From Serilophus lunatus (Eukaryota; Chordata; Aves; Passeriformes; Eurylaimidae): DNA of 64,000 bases. The DNA lies in assembly GCA_013399895.1 (NCBI GenBank), contig VXBA01000882.1, forward strand, positions 36,598 through 100,597, given 5' to 3'. A program made the translations under genes and the position numbers. Shown one piece after another: positions 22,503 to 34,064 of the stretch; the first letter of the stretch is position 1; every line of letters starts with the position of its first letter. Under the pieces are notes generated by a model. The model did not search any database. It saw nothing but the letters and a program-made list of their open reading frames with translations, and was not told the DNA's origin.

Positions 22503-22615
22503 CCCAATTATCACAGAACATTCCGAGTTGGATCATCAGCTCCAACTCTCTGCTGAAAGGCCCCTGCAGGGATTGAGCCATCAGCCCCAAGCTCTGACCA
22601 GCAGAGCTCACCTCA
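22503..22615 (-). mobile_element. tRNA-headed SINE with CR1-like tail (TguSINE1-like)
   Basis: On the minus strand it reads GAGCTCTGCTGGTCAGAGC (A-box-like tRNA head), then GGCTCAATCCCTGCAGGG (B-box-like). The tail AGAGTTGGAGCTGATGATCC and CAACTCGGAATGTTCTGTGA is CR1-like. This architecture matches the tRNA-Ile-derived, CR1-mobilised SINEs described from songbirds. It appears internally deleted and mutated, so it is a fossil copy and not a tRNA gene. Confidence 0.7.
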
Positions 22616-22619
22616 GGAT

Positions 22620-23790
22620 TTTGGGGCACCACATGTGATGTTGTGACCCCAAACCCGGCCTGGTGAGTGCCAAGCACCCGGGAGGACGGGCACAGACACT
22701 GGAGGGCCCCGTGTCCCAGCAGGTGAAGGGGTTGGGTGTTTGTCCCCGGGCTGTGTCTGCACACAGGGGAGGGGTGTGCTGCTCCTGCACACACAGCTAT
22801 CTCCTCCGAGGTGTGGGGGTGAGCTCACCTGTGTCTGGAGAGCTCCTGCTGCTCTCCAGCCCCCCTGCCCCCTCCCCAGCTCAGCACCAGTCCCTTTGTC
22901 ACTGCCCAAGCACAAGGTGACGAATTGCAGCAGCTTTGGTGAGGAGGGGGAGGGAGGGAGGTGTGGGAAGGGCAGAGGAGGGACAATGGGGGGATGGCAG
23001 GGCCCTAACACTGGAGTGCTGATCCCACCTGCATGTGTTTGGGGTCTCCCACAACTTCCTCTGACAGACTGATCTCAGGAAGAGCTCCAGTTCCTACCTG
23101 AACCCCTCTCCAGCTCAGAGCACCCACCTGACCTGGGCAAACCCTGCAGGCACCTCCCAGCACATCCTCACCTCTGGAACCAGTGGCCACCCCCTGTCCT
23201 GGGAAGGGAATAACCTGCTCCCACGTCCGCTGGAGATCCCCCTCTCCCCCCCGGCACTGTTTGCCTCCACAGGCTGCAGCCCTGCCAGACATCCCTGAGA
23301 CTCCCCCCCTTGTCCCCACTGCTCGATGCCTTCCCAAAGCCCCCAGCAGGAGCTGCAGGCTGGGGTGGCTCCCAGCCCGGGATGGTTCCCAGCCTCCCAG
23401 ACACGGCTCCCGGTGCTGCCCCGGGACGTTTGCTTTTTTCACAACAGGATATTGAGTCACTGTCAGGCCCCTCCAGCCTGTCCCTGCCATCCCCCAGCTC
23501 CTCTTCCCCAAAACACGGCTCCATCCCCGCACTGCCCCCCCTGGCTCAGCCCCGACCCCCTCCCTGGGCTCGGCAGCTCTGAAATGGGGACACTGGGAAG
23601 CTCCTGCTCCCGGGGAAAGCCCAGCTTTGGGAAGCTGTGCTCACGGTGATGCAACTCCGGGAGACTTTTGTCATCCCGGGCTGTTTTGGAGGGGATGAGG
23701 TGGCTCAGCCTGTCCAGGACCCGACCCTGGATGCTGTAACCCAACCTCCCCTCCCTCCCCCTCATCCTCGGGCCCTTTGCTCGAACGGCT
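22620..23790. other. Intronic sequence, no gene seen
   Basis: GC-rich unique sequence. No repeat or exon was recognised. Confidence 0.5.
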
Positions 23791-23794
23791 CCTG

Positions 23795-24095
23795 GAATTC
23801 CTGGCTCCTACAATTCCTGGTCCCTGCAACTCCTGGTCCCTGCAATTCCTCGTTCCTGCAGTTCCTGGCTCCTGCAATTCCTGGCTCCTGCAATTCCTGG
23901 TCCCTGCAATTCCTGGCTCCTGCAACTCCTGGTTCCTGCAATTCCCGGCTCCTGCAGTTCCTGGCTCCTGCAACTCCTGATTCCTGCAATTCCTGGCTCC
24001 TGCAATTCCTGGCTCCTGCAATTCCTGGTTCCTGCAATTCCTGGCTCCTGCAATTCCTGGTCCCTGCAGTTCCTGGTTCCTGCAGCTCCTGGCCC
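23795..24095. repeat. 16-bp minisatellite
   Basis: About 19 copies of CCTGCAATTCCTGGCT with GGTC, GGTT and AACTCC variants. Confidence 0.96.
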
Positions 24096-24099
24096 TTCC

Positions 24100-25560
24100 A
24101 CCACCATCTGGGCTCCATTTAGGGGAGCTGATGTTTTTCACAGGGCAGTAATCTAAACTTTGGGGCTGAGTTTACATCTCACATACCAGCGTCTCACCGC
24201 CCGGCCTGGCCACGCTCGGGGACTCCTGTCCTGGTGGCTCCAGACCCCTGGGAATTGTGCTGCCACCCAGGCAGGGATCAGGAATGAGGGACCCATCCGC
24301 AAACCACCTCTAGATCCAGCGAGGCACTGACCCTGCCAGGGAGAGCCCAGCAGGCTGGGAATGGGGTCAGCCTCCCTTGGGAGGCTCCGGGTGGGAGTCA
24401 CAGCCCTGCCTCAGCATCATCCAGGTTCCAGCAGCAGCAGGAAATTCTTCAGTCCTGGGGAGCTGGAGATGTGAGCACGGGAAGGAGAAGCAACTTGGGA
24501 GCAGGGATGTCCAAACACAGCACAGACACGGGGACACAGCACCCCCCAGACACCCCCATGCCCCCCAAACCCCCTCCTGCCCCTCCACACATCCACACCA
24601 TCCACCTCCACCCTCCTGCACCAGCTGCAGGGTGGGCAGAGCCTCAGGCAGCATCCAGAGGTGGCTCGAGCCCAGCACTCCACGAGGCTCAGCCAAAACC
24701 AAAAAATAATGTTTTCATACTTGGACTTTTCAGGCAGGATTTAGTCATTTGTGGACACGAGGGCTTGGCTGGGCTGTGCTGCCTCCACTCACCTACCCCT
24801 GTTTGTGACAGCAGAGCCTGGAATTGGGGAGGGGAGGGAAGGCTTGGGGTTTAATCCAGGTGGATTATCCCTGCTCCCTTTATGGAGCAGCCAGCTGAGG
24901 AGGAAAGGGGGATTCAGCATCTGGGGCACACAAGACAAGGTGTCACAGCACAACCCACCTCCACCAACAGGACAAACCCAGCAGGGCTTCTGTCCTGTTT
25001 ACTAGTGGCTAAAATAAGGAGTTCTGGGCAGAAAAGCCAAGGCCTGGCTGAGCACACTTGTGGCAAAAGGCAGAAGTGGCTGAGACCTGGTCTGTCACAC
25101 GAGAAAAGCGTGATGATGATGGTGATGATGATGCTGATGATGCTGATAAGCTCAGAGGACACGAGCTGGGAGCACATTCACTGAGTGCCAGAGCTCCTTC
25201 CAAACCACTAAACACCACCAGATCTCTTGACAAGCCCTTGTTTAGGGATAGAGAGTGTGGAAACAGGATAAACCAAGGCTTATCCAGAAGCCAAGAGCAG
25301 CAGCAGCAGGAGGCAAAAACTGCCCCATTCACCTCAGCACAACACGAGCTCTGCTGCAACTCCCCACCTCGGTGCCAGATTAGAACTCCCCAGGCACGAG
25401 CCCAAGGCTTATCTGTCGTCCCCTCCCTTCTCCCACATTTCTGTTATTAAACCAACTCAGGCCACTTATCTACAAATCCTGCCTCCTAGACCAGCAAAGC
25501 CACACCAGCGGGATGTCAAGAACTCGCTCCCACAAACCCTGGCTGCCTTCAGAGCTCCCC
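24100..25560. other. Intronic sequence, no gene seen
   Basis: Unique sequence with a GATGATG/GCTGATG microsatellite at about 25108-25148. No exon was recognised. Confidence 0.5.
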
Positions 25561-25564
25561 CACA

Positions 25565-25690
25565 GCGAGGGTCCCATCAGGACAGGGGGGTCCCACCAGG
25601 ACAGGGGGTCCCACCAGGACAGGGGGGTCCCACCAGGACAGGGGGGTCCCACCAGGACAGGGGGTCCCACCAGGACAGGAGGGTCCCACC
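25565..25690. repeat. 18-20-bp minisatellite, about 7 copies
   Basis: Tandem copies of GGTCCCACCAGGACAGGGG, differing mainly in G-run length. Confidence 0.95.
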
Positions 25691-25694
25691 ATGA

Positions 25695-26980
25695 CTTGTG
25701 GTTTTCTCCCCCAGTGATCAAACCACTCAAAGCATCGGCAAGGGCTGAACTTCCACAGCAGCCTGGAGGAGGTCTTTAAGGAAAGGGAGCTATTCCAGAG
25801 TGGAATTTCATAACCAGGCATGGGATAAAGCTCAGAGACACTGAAGGATTCACTGAGGCAACACAGGGATCAGCAGCACAAACCCACTAAGGCCGGCCAC
25901 TGGCAGGAGGAGTTTTTCCCCAGGAGCCTCCGTGCCCTCCAGGCAGATTCCGGCAGAAGTTGTCCAGCTGTCCCAAATCCCAGCGACAGATAAGGCTCAA
26001 ATGATTCATTCAGTGTAAACCTTTATTTGTTCTCGCTTTACCCAGAAGGAGCCAGCAGCTGCTAATGCTCAACTGGGCCGGCTCCCAAGCGCAGACAAAG
26101 GCCTGCAAAGCTGGGTTTAAGGAGGAACTGGCTGCTCAAAAAGCAATCCTAGAAGAGGGGAGTTAGAAAGAGGGAGTGCAGCAACAGCGCAGGAGGAAGA
26201 GGAAGCCAGAGAGCACCTAAAAATAAGTTTTAAAAAAAGCAGTGAGGCACAGGACAAAGGCAGCGCCTGCACGTGACCGTTCCCCGCAGCGCAGGCAGGA
26301 TGTGAGCTGGGAACACAGCACTCAACTCCCCACGGCCAGAGCCCCACCACCTCCCTGCACAGCAAAGCAAAGCACCCACAGCACCTTTCCCACCCGGCAT
26401 GGGCCCGTTTTTGCCTCGTGCCATGAACTGCCCTGAGCCCAGCACGCTGGGTCTGACCCAGTCCAGGGCTGGGAATCCACCTAAGGCCAGCAAGGCTGGA
26501 GGCAAACAGCTCCAGCGACGGCTTGAAAGAGTTAAAGGGGTTTAAATGAAGTCTGGAGAGCAAGATCTCTCCCCAAGAGCACCCCCCAACAGGCCAAGTC
26601 CTGCTGAAGGGCTGGCGAGGGGTCCCTTTGCACCCACCCAGGCAGGACCTCCACCAGACCTGGGAGTGACTGGTGAGTTCCCAGCGGGACAGTCAGAAAA
26701 TGCAGCTGCACAGATGAGTCTCTGGTGTCTGCTGGTGCAACTGGGACTGGTGCTGCCCACTCCCCTCCCCTGCTGAAAGCTGCCACCCAGGCCCCGAGCT
26801 GGGACCCTGTTTAGAGGGGATCAAACCCCACCCCTGCCCTTGCGTGGAGCTTCACTCCAGGCCCACGAAGTTCTCCATGCGCCATCCACAGGGACATTCC
26901 CTGCACACTGTCCCACCCAACCCTCAGGATTCGCAGCCACACACAGAAACGAAAATATCCCCCGGGCTGGGAAAAGCACT
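25695..26980. other. Sequence downstream (minus-strand sense) of the 27-kb CpG island
   Basis: No coding exon was recognised. A minus-strand AATAAA lies at 26027-26022 in an AT-rich context, so a short transcript from the 27-kb promoter could end here. That is speculative. Confidence 0.4.
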
Positions 26981-26983
26981 TAC

Positions 26984-26999
26984 AGGACGGGCTGAACAT
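26984..26999 (-). CDS. HDAC7: Candidate alternative first coding exon of HDAC7 (MFSPS)
   Basis: On the minus strand an ATG at 26999 opens MFSPS and runs one base into the next codon, followed by a strong donor, TCCT|GTAAGT. The exon therefore ends in phase 1, exactly what the acceptor of the 5181-5377 exon needs. Spliced, it would read MFSPS-S-AVTPC...TVPMDLR, resembling the short N-terminal extension MHSPG... of the longer mammalian isoforms. The frame is open further upstream, with another in-frame ATG in the CpG island (MRSGG...), so the true start and 5' end are uncertain. Only the bases from ATG to donor are given. The evidence is splice-phase logic, not direct homology. Confidence 0.35.
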
Positions 27000-27039
27000 C
27001 ACCAGGGTGGTGGAGACCTCCAGCCTCGGGGAGAAAGAA

Positions 27040-27600
27040 CATCCAGCGAGTTGCGCTCCCGAGCAGCCGCCGCTCCGCATCCCACACTCACTTCTGCTCC
27101 ATCCCCTCCTCACATCCCCTGGCAGCGCACCGGGGGCAGCGCCCGAGCCGTGCCAAGGCGGGTCACACACCACGGGCAGCCTCAGCACCGAGCCATCCCG
27201 GCCCGGAGCGCTCCCGACTCCGCTCCCGCAGCGCTTCTTTGCCTCCTCACGCACACGGGGCTCCCTCTGAGCCCCAAACCCCGCGGGCGCTGTGCCCAGC
27301 CCGAGCCTGCGGAGCTGCCGGGGGGCACGGGCAGCATGGCACGGCCGGGATGCCGCTCACCCCGCGCTCCCCGAGCTCATGACTGAGCAGCGCGGCCGCC
27401 GCCGAGCCAAGAATAGAGACCTTGAAGTGAAACCTCCGGGGATTGGCAGCTATTTCGGGCGCCTTGGGCCGCCGGGGCTGCGTGACATAAGAGGGTAGAA
27501 AGAGGAAACTGTGCACAACAACTCTCACCTCCCCCGAGAAGGGCTCGGGTGACAGCAGGTAGGGCGGCGGAGGGAGCTGGGACAACCCCCGCGGCCACCT
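27040..27600 (-). promoter_or_regulatory. CpG island, likely alternative HDAC7 promoter
   Basis: A dense CpG region with GC-box-like and CCAAT-type (GCCAATCCCCGG, minus strand) elements. Besides the 26984 site it has two strong minus-strand donor sequences: GCGCGGG|GTGAGC (exon end 27361) and GGGGGAG|GTGAGA (exon end 27529). These suggest several alternative first exons transcribed towards HDAC7. Confidence 0.5.
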
Positions 27601-27609
27601 CTGCTCCTC

Positions 27610-28285
27610 AGCTCAGGGGGTGCCAAGGGGGCTGTTCCCAGGCTCAGGGTGCCCTGAGCATCCCCAGCGCTGGGGGAGCCCTCCCGGGGGGCACCAGCCC
27701 TCTGTGGCCACTCCTCCTGCGCACTGGGGTCCGCGCAACCCCGGCAAAGCACCTGCGGCGCTGCCCACACCAAGGCGAGCCCGTGGGCACAGGCTCACCG
27801 TGCCCAGGAGTCCCTGTGGAGCGGGAATGCCCGAGGTCCTGCCGTGGCCCAGCAGAGCCTCAAAGGGAGCTGACCCCCCCCCCAAAGCAACCAGGGCATC
27901 CCCAAAGCTCTGCCCAGGCAGCCTCTCCCAGCTTTCCAAGCTCAGCCCTGGAAGGAAGGGCTGGGATTGCACCCAACCCCCAGATGTGTGCAGGAAAGAT
28001 CTGCCCCTGGTTAACAACCGACGCTGAGATGGACGCAGGGAAATCTGAACAGTGATTCTGGCAGCGTGTTTGACCTCAGCCCTGAGAGACCAGGGAAAAC
28101 AAACACACCAACTGCAGTTTCTGGGGCTCAAACTCCCCACCTGAAACCAGTCCCTGCCAGTTCACAGCGTGTCCATCCCATCGGCAAGAGCCTTTCAACA
28201 CTCGTGATGACAGTGTGGCTCTGCCAGCTCACTCACATCCCAGAAATGGATTTTCTCCTGGTTTTTGGACAAGAATAAGTCACCA
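27610..28285. other. Intronic sequence, no gene seen
   Basis: Unique GC-rich sequence. Confidence 0.5.
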
Positions 28286-28297
28286 GCAGGGATTGGC

Positions 28298-28502
28298 AGA
28301 GCCTACAGTGCTAATTAGGAAGAAATTCCTGCCTGTGAGGGTGGTGGAAGAGGGGTTGCCCAGAGGAGCTGTGGCTGCTCCATCCCTGGGAGTGTCCAAG
28401 GCCAGGATGGAGCCACCTGGGACAGTGGGAGCTGTCCCTGCCCAGGGCAGGAGGAGGAACAGGATGATTTTTAAGGTCCTTCCCAACCCTAAAAACATCC
28501 CC
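28298..28502 (+). mobile_element. CR1 LINE 3' fragment
   Basis: TTAGGAAGAAATTCCTGCC, GTGGCTGCTCCATCCCTGG, GTCCCTGCCCAGGGCAGG and TTTTTAAGGTCCTTCCCAAC occur in the standard CR1 order. The terminal GATTCT repeats are lost. Confidence 0.88.
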
Positions 28503-28504
28503 CA

Positions 28505-29285
28505 GAGCTCACACAGGGCATCTGAGGGAGCAGGGCACCTCCAGACCCCGTCCTCACCCAGACAGCAAGTGCTTATTAAGGCCTCAGGGCTCTCACCCGC
28601 GTTAAACCCGGCTCCCAAAGGCTGGATAACCATCACAATCCACACATTTGCTTAACTCTGCAGTTCCATTATCCCGGGGTGTGAGCCAGCACTGCTGGCC
28701 CCTCTGCCCGGTGCCAGCAGGTGACACACAGGGGGCCACAGGGACACGGACAAAGCCCAACCCTGGTGACACCGTGGCAGGGACTGTCCCCCAGCCTGGG
28801 GAAGCCCACACTGGGCCACTGGGATGGAGGTGACACCAGGGACAAGGAGGATCCACCCTGTCCCACGCAGGGGGCAGAAGGACACAGCAAAACCTGTGAG
28901 TGGAGCAAGGCAAGGGAAGCAGGAGCAGGGACACGGGTCCCACCTCAGGGACAGAATGTTCCCACCCTACAGACACTGCAGGCAGCCCTGGAAAGTTGTT
29001 GCTGAAGGCAGCTGGACAAAGCAAAGAGTCTGTGGAAGGAACAGCAGAGATTTTCACGTGGTAGTTGCACCCCAGGGCAACTTATCCTGTGCCCTGAGCA
29101 AACCTGGAGAATTTCCATAAGGAAAGCACCGGGGAAGGCAGAAATTGGGAGATCAGTCCTGGCTTTGTCTCCAGCATCGCGAGGAATTTCTCCACATTTT
29201 CTGTGCTGCCCGAGGCTCCTCTTACGCAACGGCGGCTCTTGAAAAAGCAGCCTCAGCATCAACAGTTTTACCCTCCCTTGCGTAA
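28505..29285. other. Intronic sequence, no gene seen
   Basis: Unique sequence, no recognised feature. Confidence 0.5.
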
Positions 29286-29289
29286 GAGA

Positions 29290-29450
29290 CCCTCCTTCCC
29301 TGGGATCCTCCTTCTCTGGGATCCTCCTTCCCTGGGATCCTCCTTTCCCGAGAGATCCTCCTTCCCTGGGATCCTCCTTCTCTGGGATCCTCCTTCCCTG
29401 GGATCCTCCTTCCCTGAGATCCTCCTTCCCTGAGATCCTCCCTCTGTGAA
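29290..29450. repeat. 16-bp minisatellite
   Basis: About ten copies of CCCTGGGATCCTCCTT, with CTCTGGG, CCCGAGA and CCCTGAG variants. Confidence 0.95.
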
Positions 29451-29454
29451 GGCC

Positions 29455-32400
29455 CAAGAACATCCCCCAAAGAACTGATCCCAGCACCACGCCCCTGCAG
29501 CTCCAGGGAGTCCAGTCCTGCCCAGAGAAGTGCCCCGTCTCCACCCTCCCCGGAGGGAATGAGAGGCAGCGCAGCACAGGAAGGTGGGAGAGGGCAGAGC
29601 AGAAGTCCAGGATCACCTGCCATGACCCAGTGAATCAGCACAGGTGAGAACAGTCCTGCCAAGGAACCCAGACACCCTGGGAAGCCCGACCTGCCCATTT
29701 CCTGCCTTAGAACATCAACTGAGTCATTTCTAAAATAAGCCCAGGTTTGGGTCTCAGGTTTGAGGCATCACTTGAGGGCGGCTGCAGAACCTCAGTGGAG
29801 CTTTTCTGGTCCTGTGAGGCACAAACAGCCCCCAGGAAACAGTGGCAGGACTCCCAGTGCTGTCCCACTGCCAGGCACAGAGCAGGAGGATGCTCCAGGC
29901 ACTGCTGACAGGGACACCCCGCACATCAAACTCCTCTCTATCGAGAGAAATGAGTCTCTTCCACAGACACACTCTGTTTCCAGCTCTTCCCCCAACTCCT
30001 GCAGCTCTGTCCTGCCATTCCCTACCTTTATTCCCACTTTCCCACCCCCTGAAGCCCAGGCCGTGGCCGTGGGGGAGCGTGGCCACGTGCCAGGCCCTCA
30101 GCAGGGCTCGTTTTGCACTGATGGGAGCAGTGTTTTGATCCAATGGGAGCAGGATTTTGATCCAGCTGTGCAGTGCAGCCCCGTGGAAGAGCCAATTCTC
30201 CCTCTGGAATGTGTCCCTGCTCCTTGGACACCAGCACCTCATGGGAGGAAGCCCAAAGGATCTGAGGGGGGTGGTTTGTGCCCCCCCCGGGGGCACCACC
30301 ACAATTCATCAAGGCAGTGCCCACCAACCCTCTGCCTTGAATGTGGCCAGGCTCAAATTTTAGCCTGAGGGGACACAAACCAGGAGGTGTGATGGGGATC
30401 AAAGTGGGGCAGCCACTGTCCCACTGCACCCCTTCCACCTTGGGATGTTCCCTCCCCGCCGAGGACCTCTCTGGGTGACAGCACAGCTCTGACTCAAAGC
30501 TCTTTCCTCAGCATCCCCAGGAATTGCCCAACAGGGACCACGGGGACGTGTGGCACCAGCCCCGACTCTGCCACCTCATCTCCTCTGCCTCAGGCTCAGC
30601 CTCCACCGTCTCCAGCCCTGCTCTGCCAAGGGCTGATGTGCCCTGGCACCAATCCCTCCTCCAAGGTGAGTCTGGGAAATGTCCAAGCTGAGCTCAAGCA
30701 GCGCCTGGGCTCTGTTTGCTATTTATAGTGTGACACCCCGGCCCCCCAGCCCTGCTGGCTCTGCCTGAACTCAAGCCCTGCTGGATCCTCTGTGACTCTG
30801 AGCAGCCCGAATTCAGCACATTCATTCAGAGTTACAACTGCTGCTATATCGGGAAGACGGTTTCAAGGGAAGACAGAGCTCTCCAAGACAGAAAGAAAAC
30901 AAATCCCTCGCTCTCCGAGATTCCTTTGGCTCGGCTTAACGAGACCCAGGGGTTTTTTTCTGCTAAAAATTAACATTAACAGCCCTGCACACCCCTGAGC
31001 TCTGCACACCCTCCTGAAAGCTTCGTAACTCCGTCACATCACACACCCAATGGGTCAGCTCAGACCCCGGAGTGACAAAACTGCCCCTGATGCAGCCCAG
31101 GCACCCGAGCAGAGCAGAGGTGGGAGTGGGGTGACCACAAGCAACCCCCTTATGCTGAGGCACCAACAAAGGCAGGAAAACATGCCAGTCTCTCAGCCAC
31201 GGAGCTGCTCCCTGCAGGGCTTCCTGAGGTATTTTTAGGGCAGTCAGAGCCGCAGAGAAGGGCCAGGAGGGACCTGAACCGTGCCCTGGTCACAGAGGGC
31301 TGCTCAAGGCTGACACTCAGCCTCTTCACCCTCAGCAAGGCCAGGACACGCTTTTTTGCCCTGTCCCCACCTCACCAACGACACCAAAGTCAGCAGAGAA
31401 GCTGCTGATGGGAAGCCCTGAGCAGGACGGATGCATTCCTGCCCTGGGGGAGCATAGCAAGGGAATGAGACACAGACACGGGACTGACTCACCTCCCTCC
31501 TGTGCTGTCCCAGGGAGCAGTGACTGCAGATCAGAAGGCAATAAATCAGAGCAGAACAGCCAGGGTTTGATGTTTGAACCAGAGATGGAAGAGGAGATTC
31601 ACAACCTCCCCTGCCCGACTCCAGGGCAGGAGGAGCTGCCTTGTTTCGGACCATTGCCAACACACTTGTTTGTTTTTTCCCCTCCTCAAGGTCCCAGCTG
31701 TTAAATCCATGATTGCAGGATTTCCCAGACTCACTGAAAAAGCACGTATGCCATTGTGTCCCACTCCTGGAACAGGAAAGAGCCTGAAAATCTGAGCCAC
31801 AGACTCCAAACACAAAACGTCTCCTCACTCCCGACGTTTTCAAACCTCATTTTTCTTTCAACAGTTCCTAAATGGTTTGGAGTTCTGCAGCACTGCCTTT
31901 CAGCTCCCCCAGAATTGTTCCTGTCCCAGTGCCCCGTGGTGGGGGAACTTTCTGGCTTCGTGTGTCCCAAAGCCATCGATGTGGCCACTCACCCCCCCAG
32001 AGCCTTGGGCCACTTGGAGCCACCAGCCCCCTGTCCCCAAGGCCTGATGTCACCTGGGCCTTGGCTCCAACCCATGGCCAGTGAAGTGTAAACCAGGCCC
32101 AGGGTGGTGACAGTTGTGCTCCAGCCACCACAGCCCGAATTCCCCACGTCCCAGCACAAATCCAGGCCCCCAATCTCACGAGGACACGGAGTTTGTGGCT
32201 GTTGTTGGTCCCCTCTGAAACGCCCAGGACAGCACCTGGGACTGAGCCAAAGCCTCTCCCAGCCCCGGGGAGGTTCCCAACAAACCCATTAATCAACTGC
32301 AGGAGGAGACACGCTCCTGTCCTGTCCGCACTCACCTCCATCCCCGGGTGAGACGCGGAGTGACACGGACCCACCCTGGCGCAGGGACGTGTCCCTCCCA

Positions 32401-33560
32401 AACCACGCGTCCACGAGGTTCAGGCCCTTGCTGGGGACAGGTGTGACCCCACTGCCACCCCACACTCCTCCTGCTGAGCTTCCAGCCCCTCTGTGAGCGC
32501 TTCTGCCGCCGTTTTCCTGCTCCCACTTCCTGCTCACACCAGGCAGAGAGTAGGAAATGCCGAAATCCTCCGACCCTCGCTGCAAACCGGGAAGAGCCGG
32601 AGACCTCCTGACAGAGGCTGTGATTTCAGGCTGGAACCCTCTGCAAACATCTGGCCAGAGGTATCACATCCGGACCCTCGGAGCGGGGCCCACTCTCCCC
32701 TTCCTCCCGCTCCGACCGTCTGCTGGGACAGACGCAGGGCAGAGCCGCAGCCCAAACCCGCCTCCTCCCACAAGCGGCACCTCGTCTCTCCTTCTCTCTC
32801 AGCACGGAGCCGAGTCCAGCACATCCCACGCCACCTCTGCAGGAGTCTCCCGACATCCCATCACTCGGCAGAGCCCCGTAACGCATCCAGACCCCAGAAA
32901 ACACCTTCACCAAGGAAAAAAAGGTGTGGGAAGCCACCTCCTGGGAGCCCAGGGGTGGCCAGCACAGGGCAAGGCTTGGGCAAGGCACAGATCTGGGGGT
33001 TGCACTGGCTTATTCTCAGTCTCCAGACGGATCCGGGCTACTCAGGGCATCAAAGCTTTTTTTTCCCAGTGCACATCCTTTCCCCACAAGGAGTTTGGAG
33101 AAAAAGAAGGGGATGGGGGCGCCCCTTACAGCAAATACGCGCAAGGAGGTCAAACCCCGCAGCGCTGTGAGTGCCGTCACTCCTCTGCACTCACATCCTC
33201 GCTCCCTGCACCGCTGGCCCTCGGAAGGGAAGGATCAGCACGAAAACATTCCAGCAAACCACAGGCTCGGCTTTGCCACATCCAAGCATCCGCTCTCGGA
33301 GGCGGCCACAGGTCGATTGACCCTCCGAGTCGAGGACTCGTGACCCTGGAGTCCCTCCCTCGGGACTGGCAGCTTGTCCAGGCTGAGCCCTGCACACACC
33401 GAAGGGACACCGGGGGGATCAGCTGCTCCGGGAGGCGCCCGGTGCTTCCCCAGCCCCGGCACAGCCCAGGCTCTGCCCGGTGCCCGGAGCCACCCGGTGC
33501 TCCCGGAGCCTGGCACAGCACACTCCGCATTCCTGCCAGCATCCCTCCATCCTCACGGAG
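29455..33560. other. Intronic sequence, no gene seen
   Basis: About 4.1 kb without recognisable exons or repeats. It carries a perfect MEF2 consensus CTATTTATAG at 30719-30728. Confidence 0.5.
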
Positions 33561-34060
33561 GGCACCGACCCCCCGAGGGACGGACCCCCTGCTCCCTCCT
33601 GCCACACCGGGCACCCCATCCCGGGAGCCTGCGAGCCCCGGGGGCTGCGGGCAGCAAACCCTGGGACGGGGGGGGGACCAGAGCCCTCCCTGAGGACACG
33701 CGGGGAACGGGCTGAGCGCAGGGGGGGGACATGGACCCCCGACCCCCGGGGGGTGACAGAGCCGGGGTGGAACCGGGACCTACCTCGGGGACAGAGGCGA
33801 TGCCGGAGGGTCCCTGGGGGGGTGACGGGGCGGGGGCGGCCCCGGGCGGGCGCGGGGGCTCCGCGGGTTTCGGCTCCACCTGCGGCACCGCCGCCGCCGC
33901 CGGGAGCGGGCGGGAGGAGCGGGGCGGCCCCGGCGAGGGCNGGACAGCGAGCGGCTCCTTCCAGCCGCTCCCGCCCCGGGGACACGGAGCATGTGGCGTT
34001 CCCCGAGAGCCAAACCCGAGCCCTGGGTGATGCTCGAGCCGCCCGAGCGCTGGGAAAGGG
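33560..34060 (-). promoter_or_regulatory. CpG island with strong minus-strand splice donor
   Basis: A very CpG-rich segment including a (CCG)n run at about 33887-33902 and one N at 33941. On the minus strand it ends in GTCCCCGAG|GTAGGT (exon end 33784), a near-consensus donor. It is best read as a candidate non-coding first exon and promoter for HDAC7. The downstream ATGG in the 5181-5377 exon would then be the start codon. It could instead belong to an unrecognised transcript. Confidence 0.45.
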
Positions 34061-34064
34061 GCAG

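Noticed and set aside
22560..22615. tRNA gene
   Set aside because: The A/B-box-like head is degraded, lacks a cloverleaf and is joined to a CR1 tail. It fits a SINE.
23637..24141. Open frames with CNSWLLQFLAPA / ELQEPGIAG repeats
   Set aside because: A 16-bp minisatellite read in several frames.
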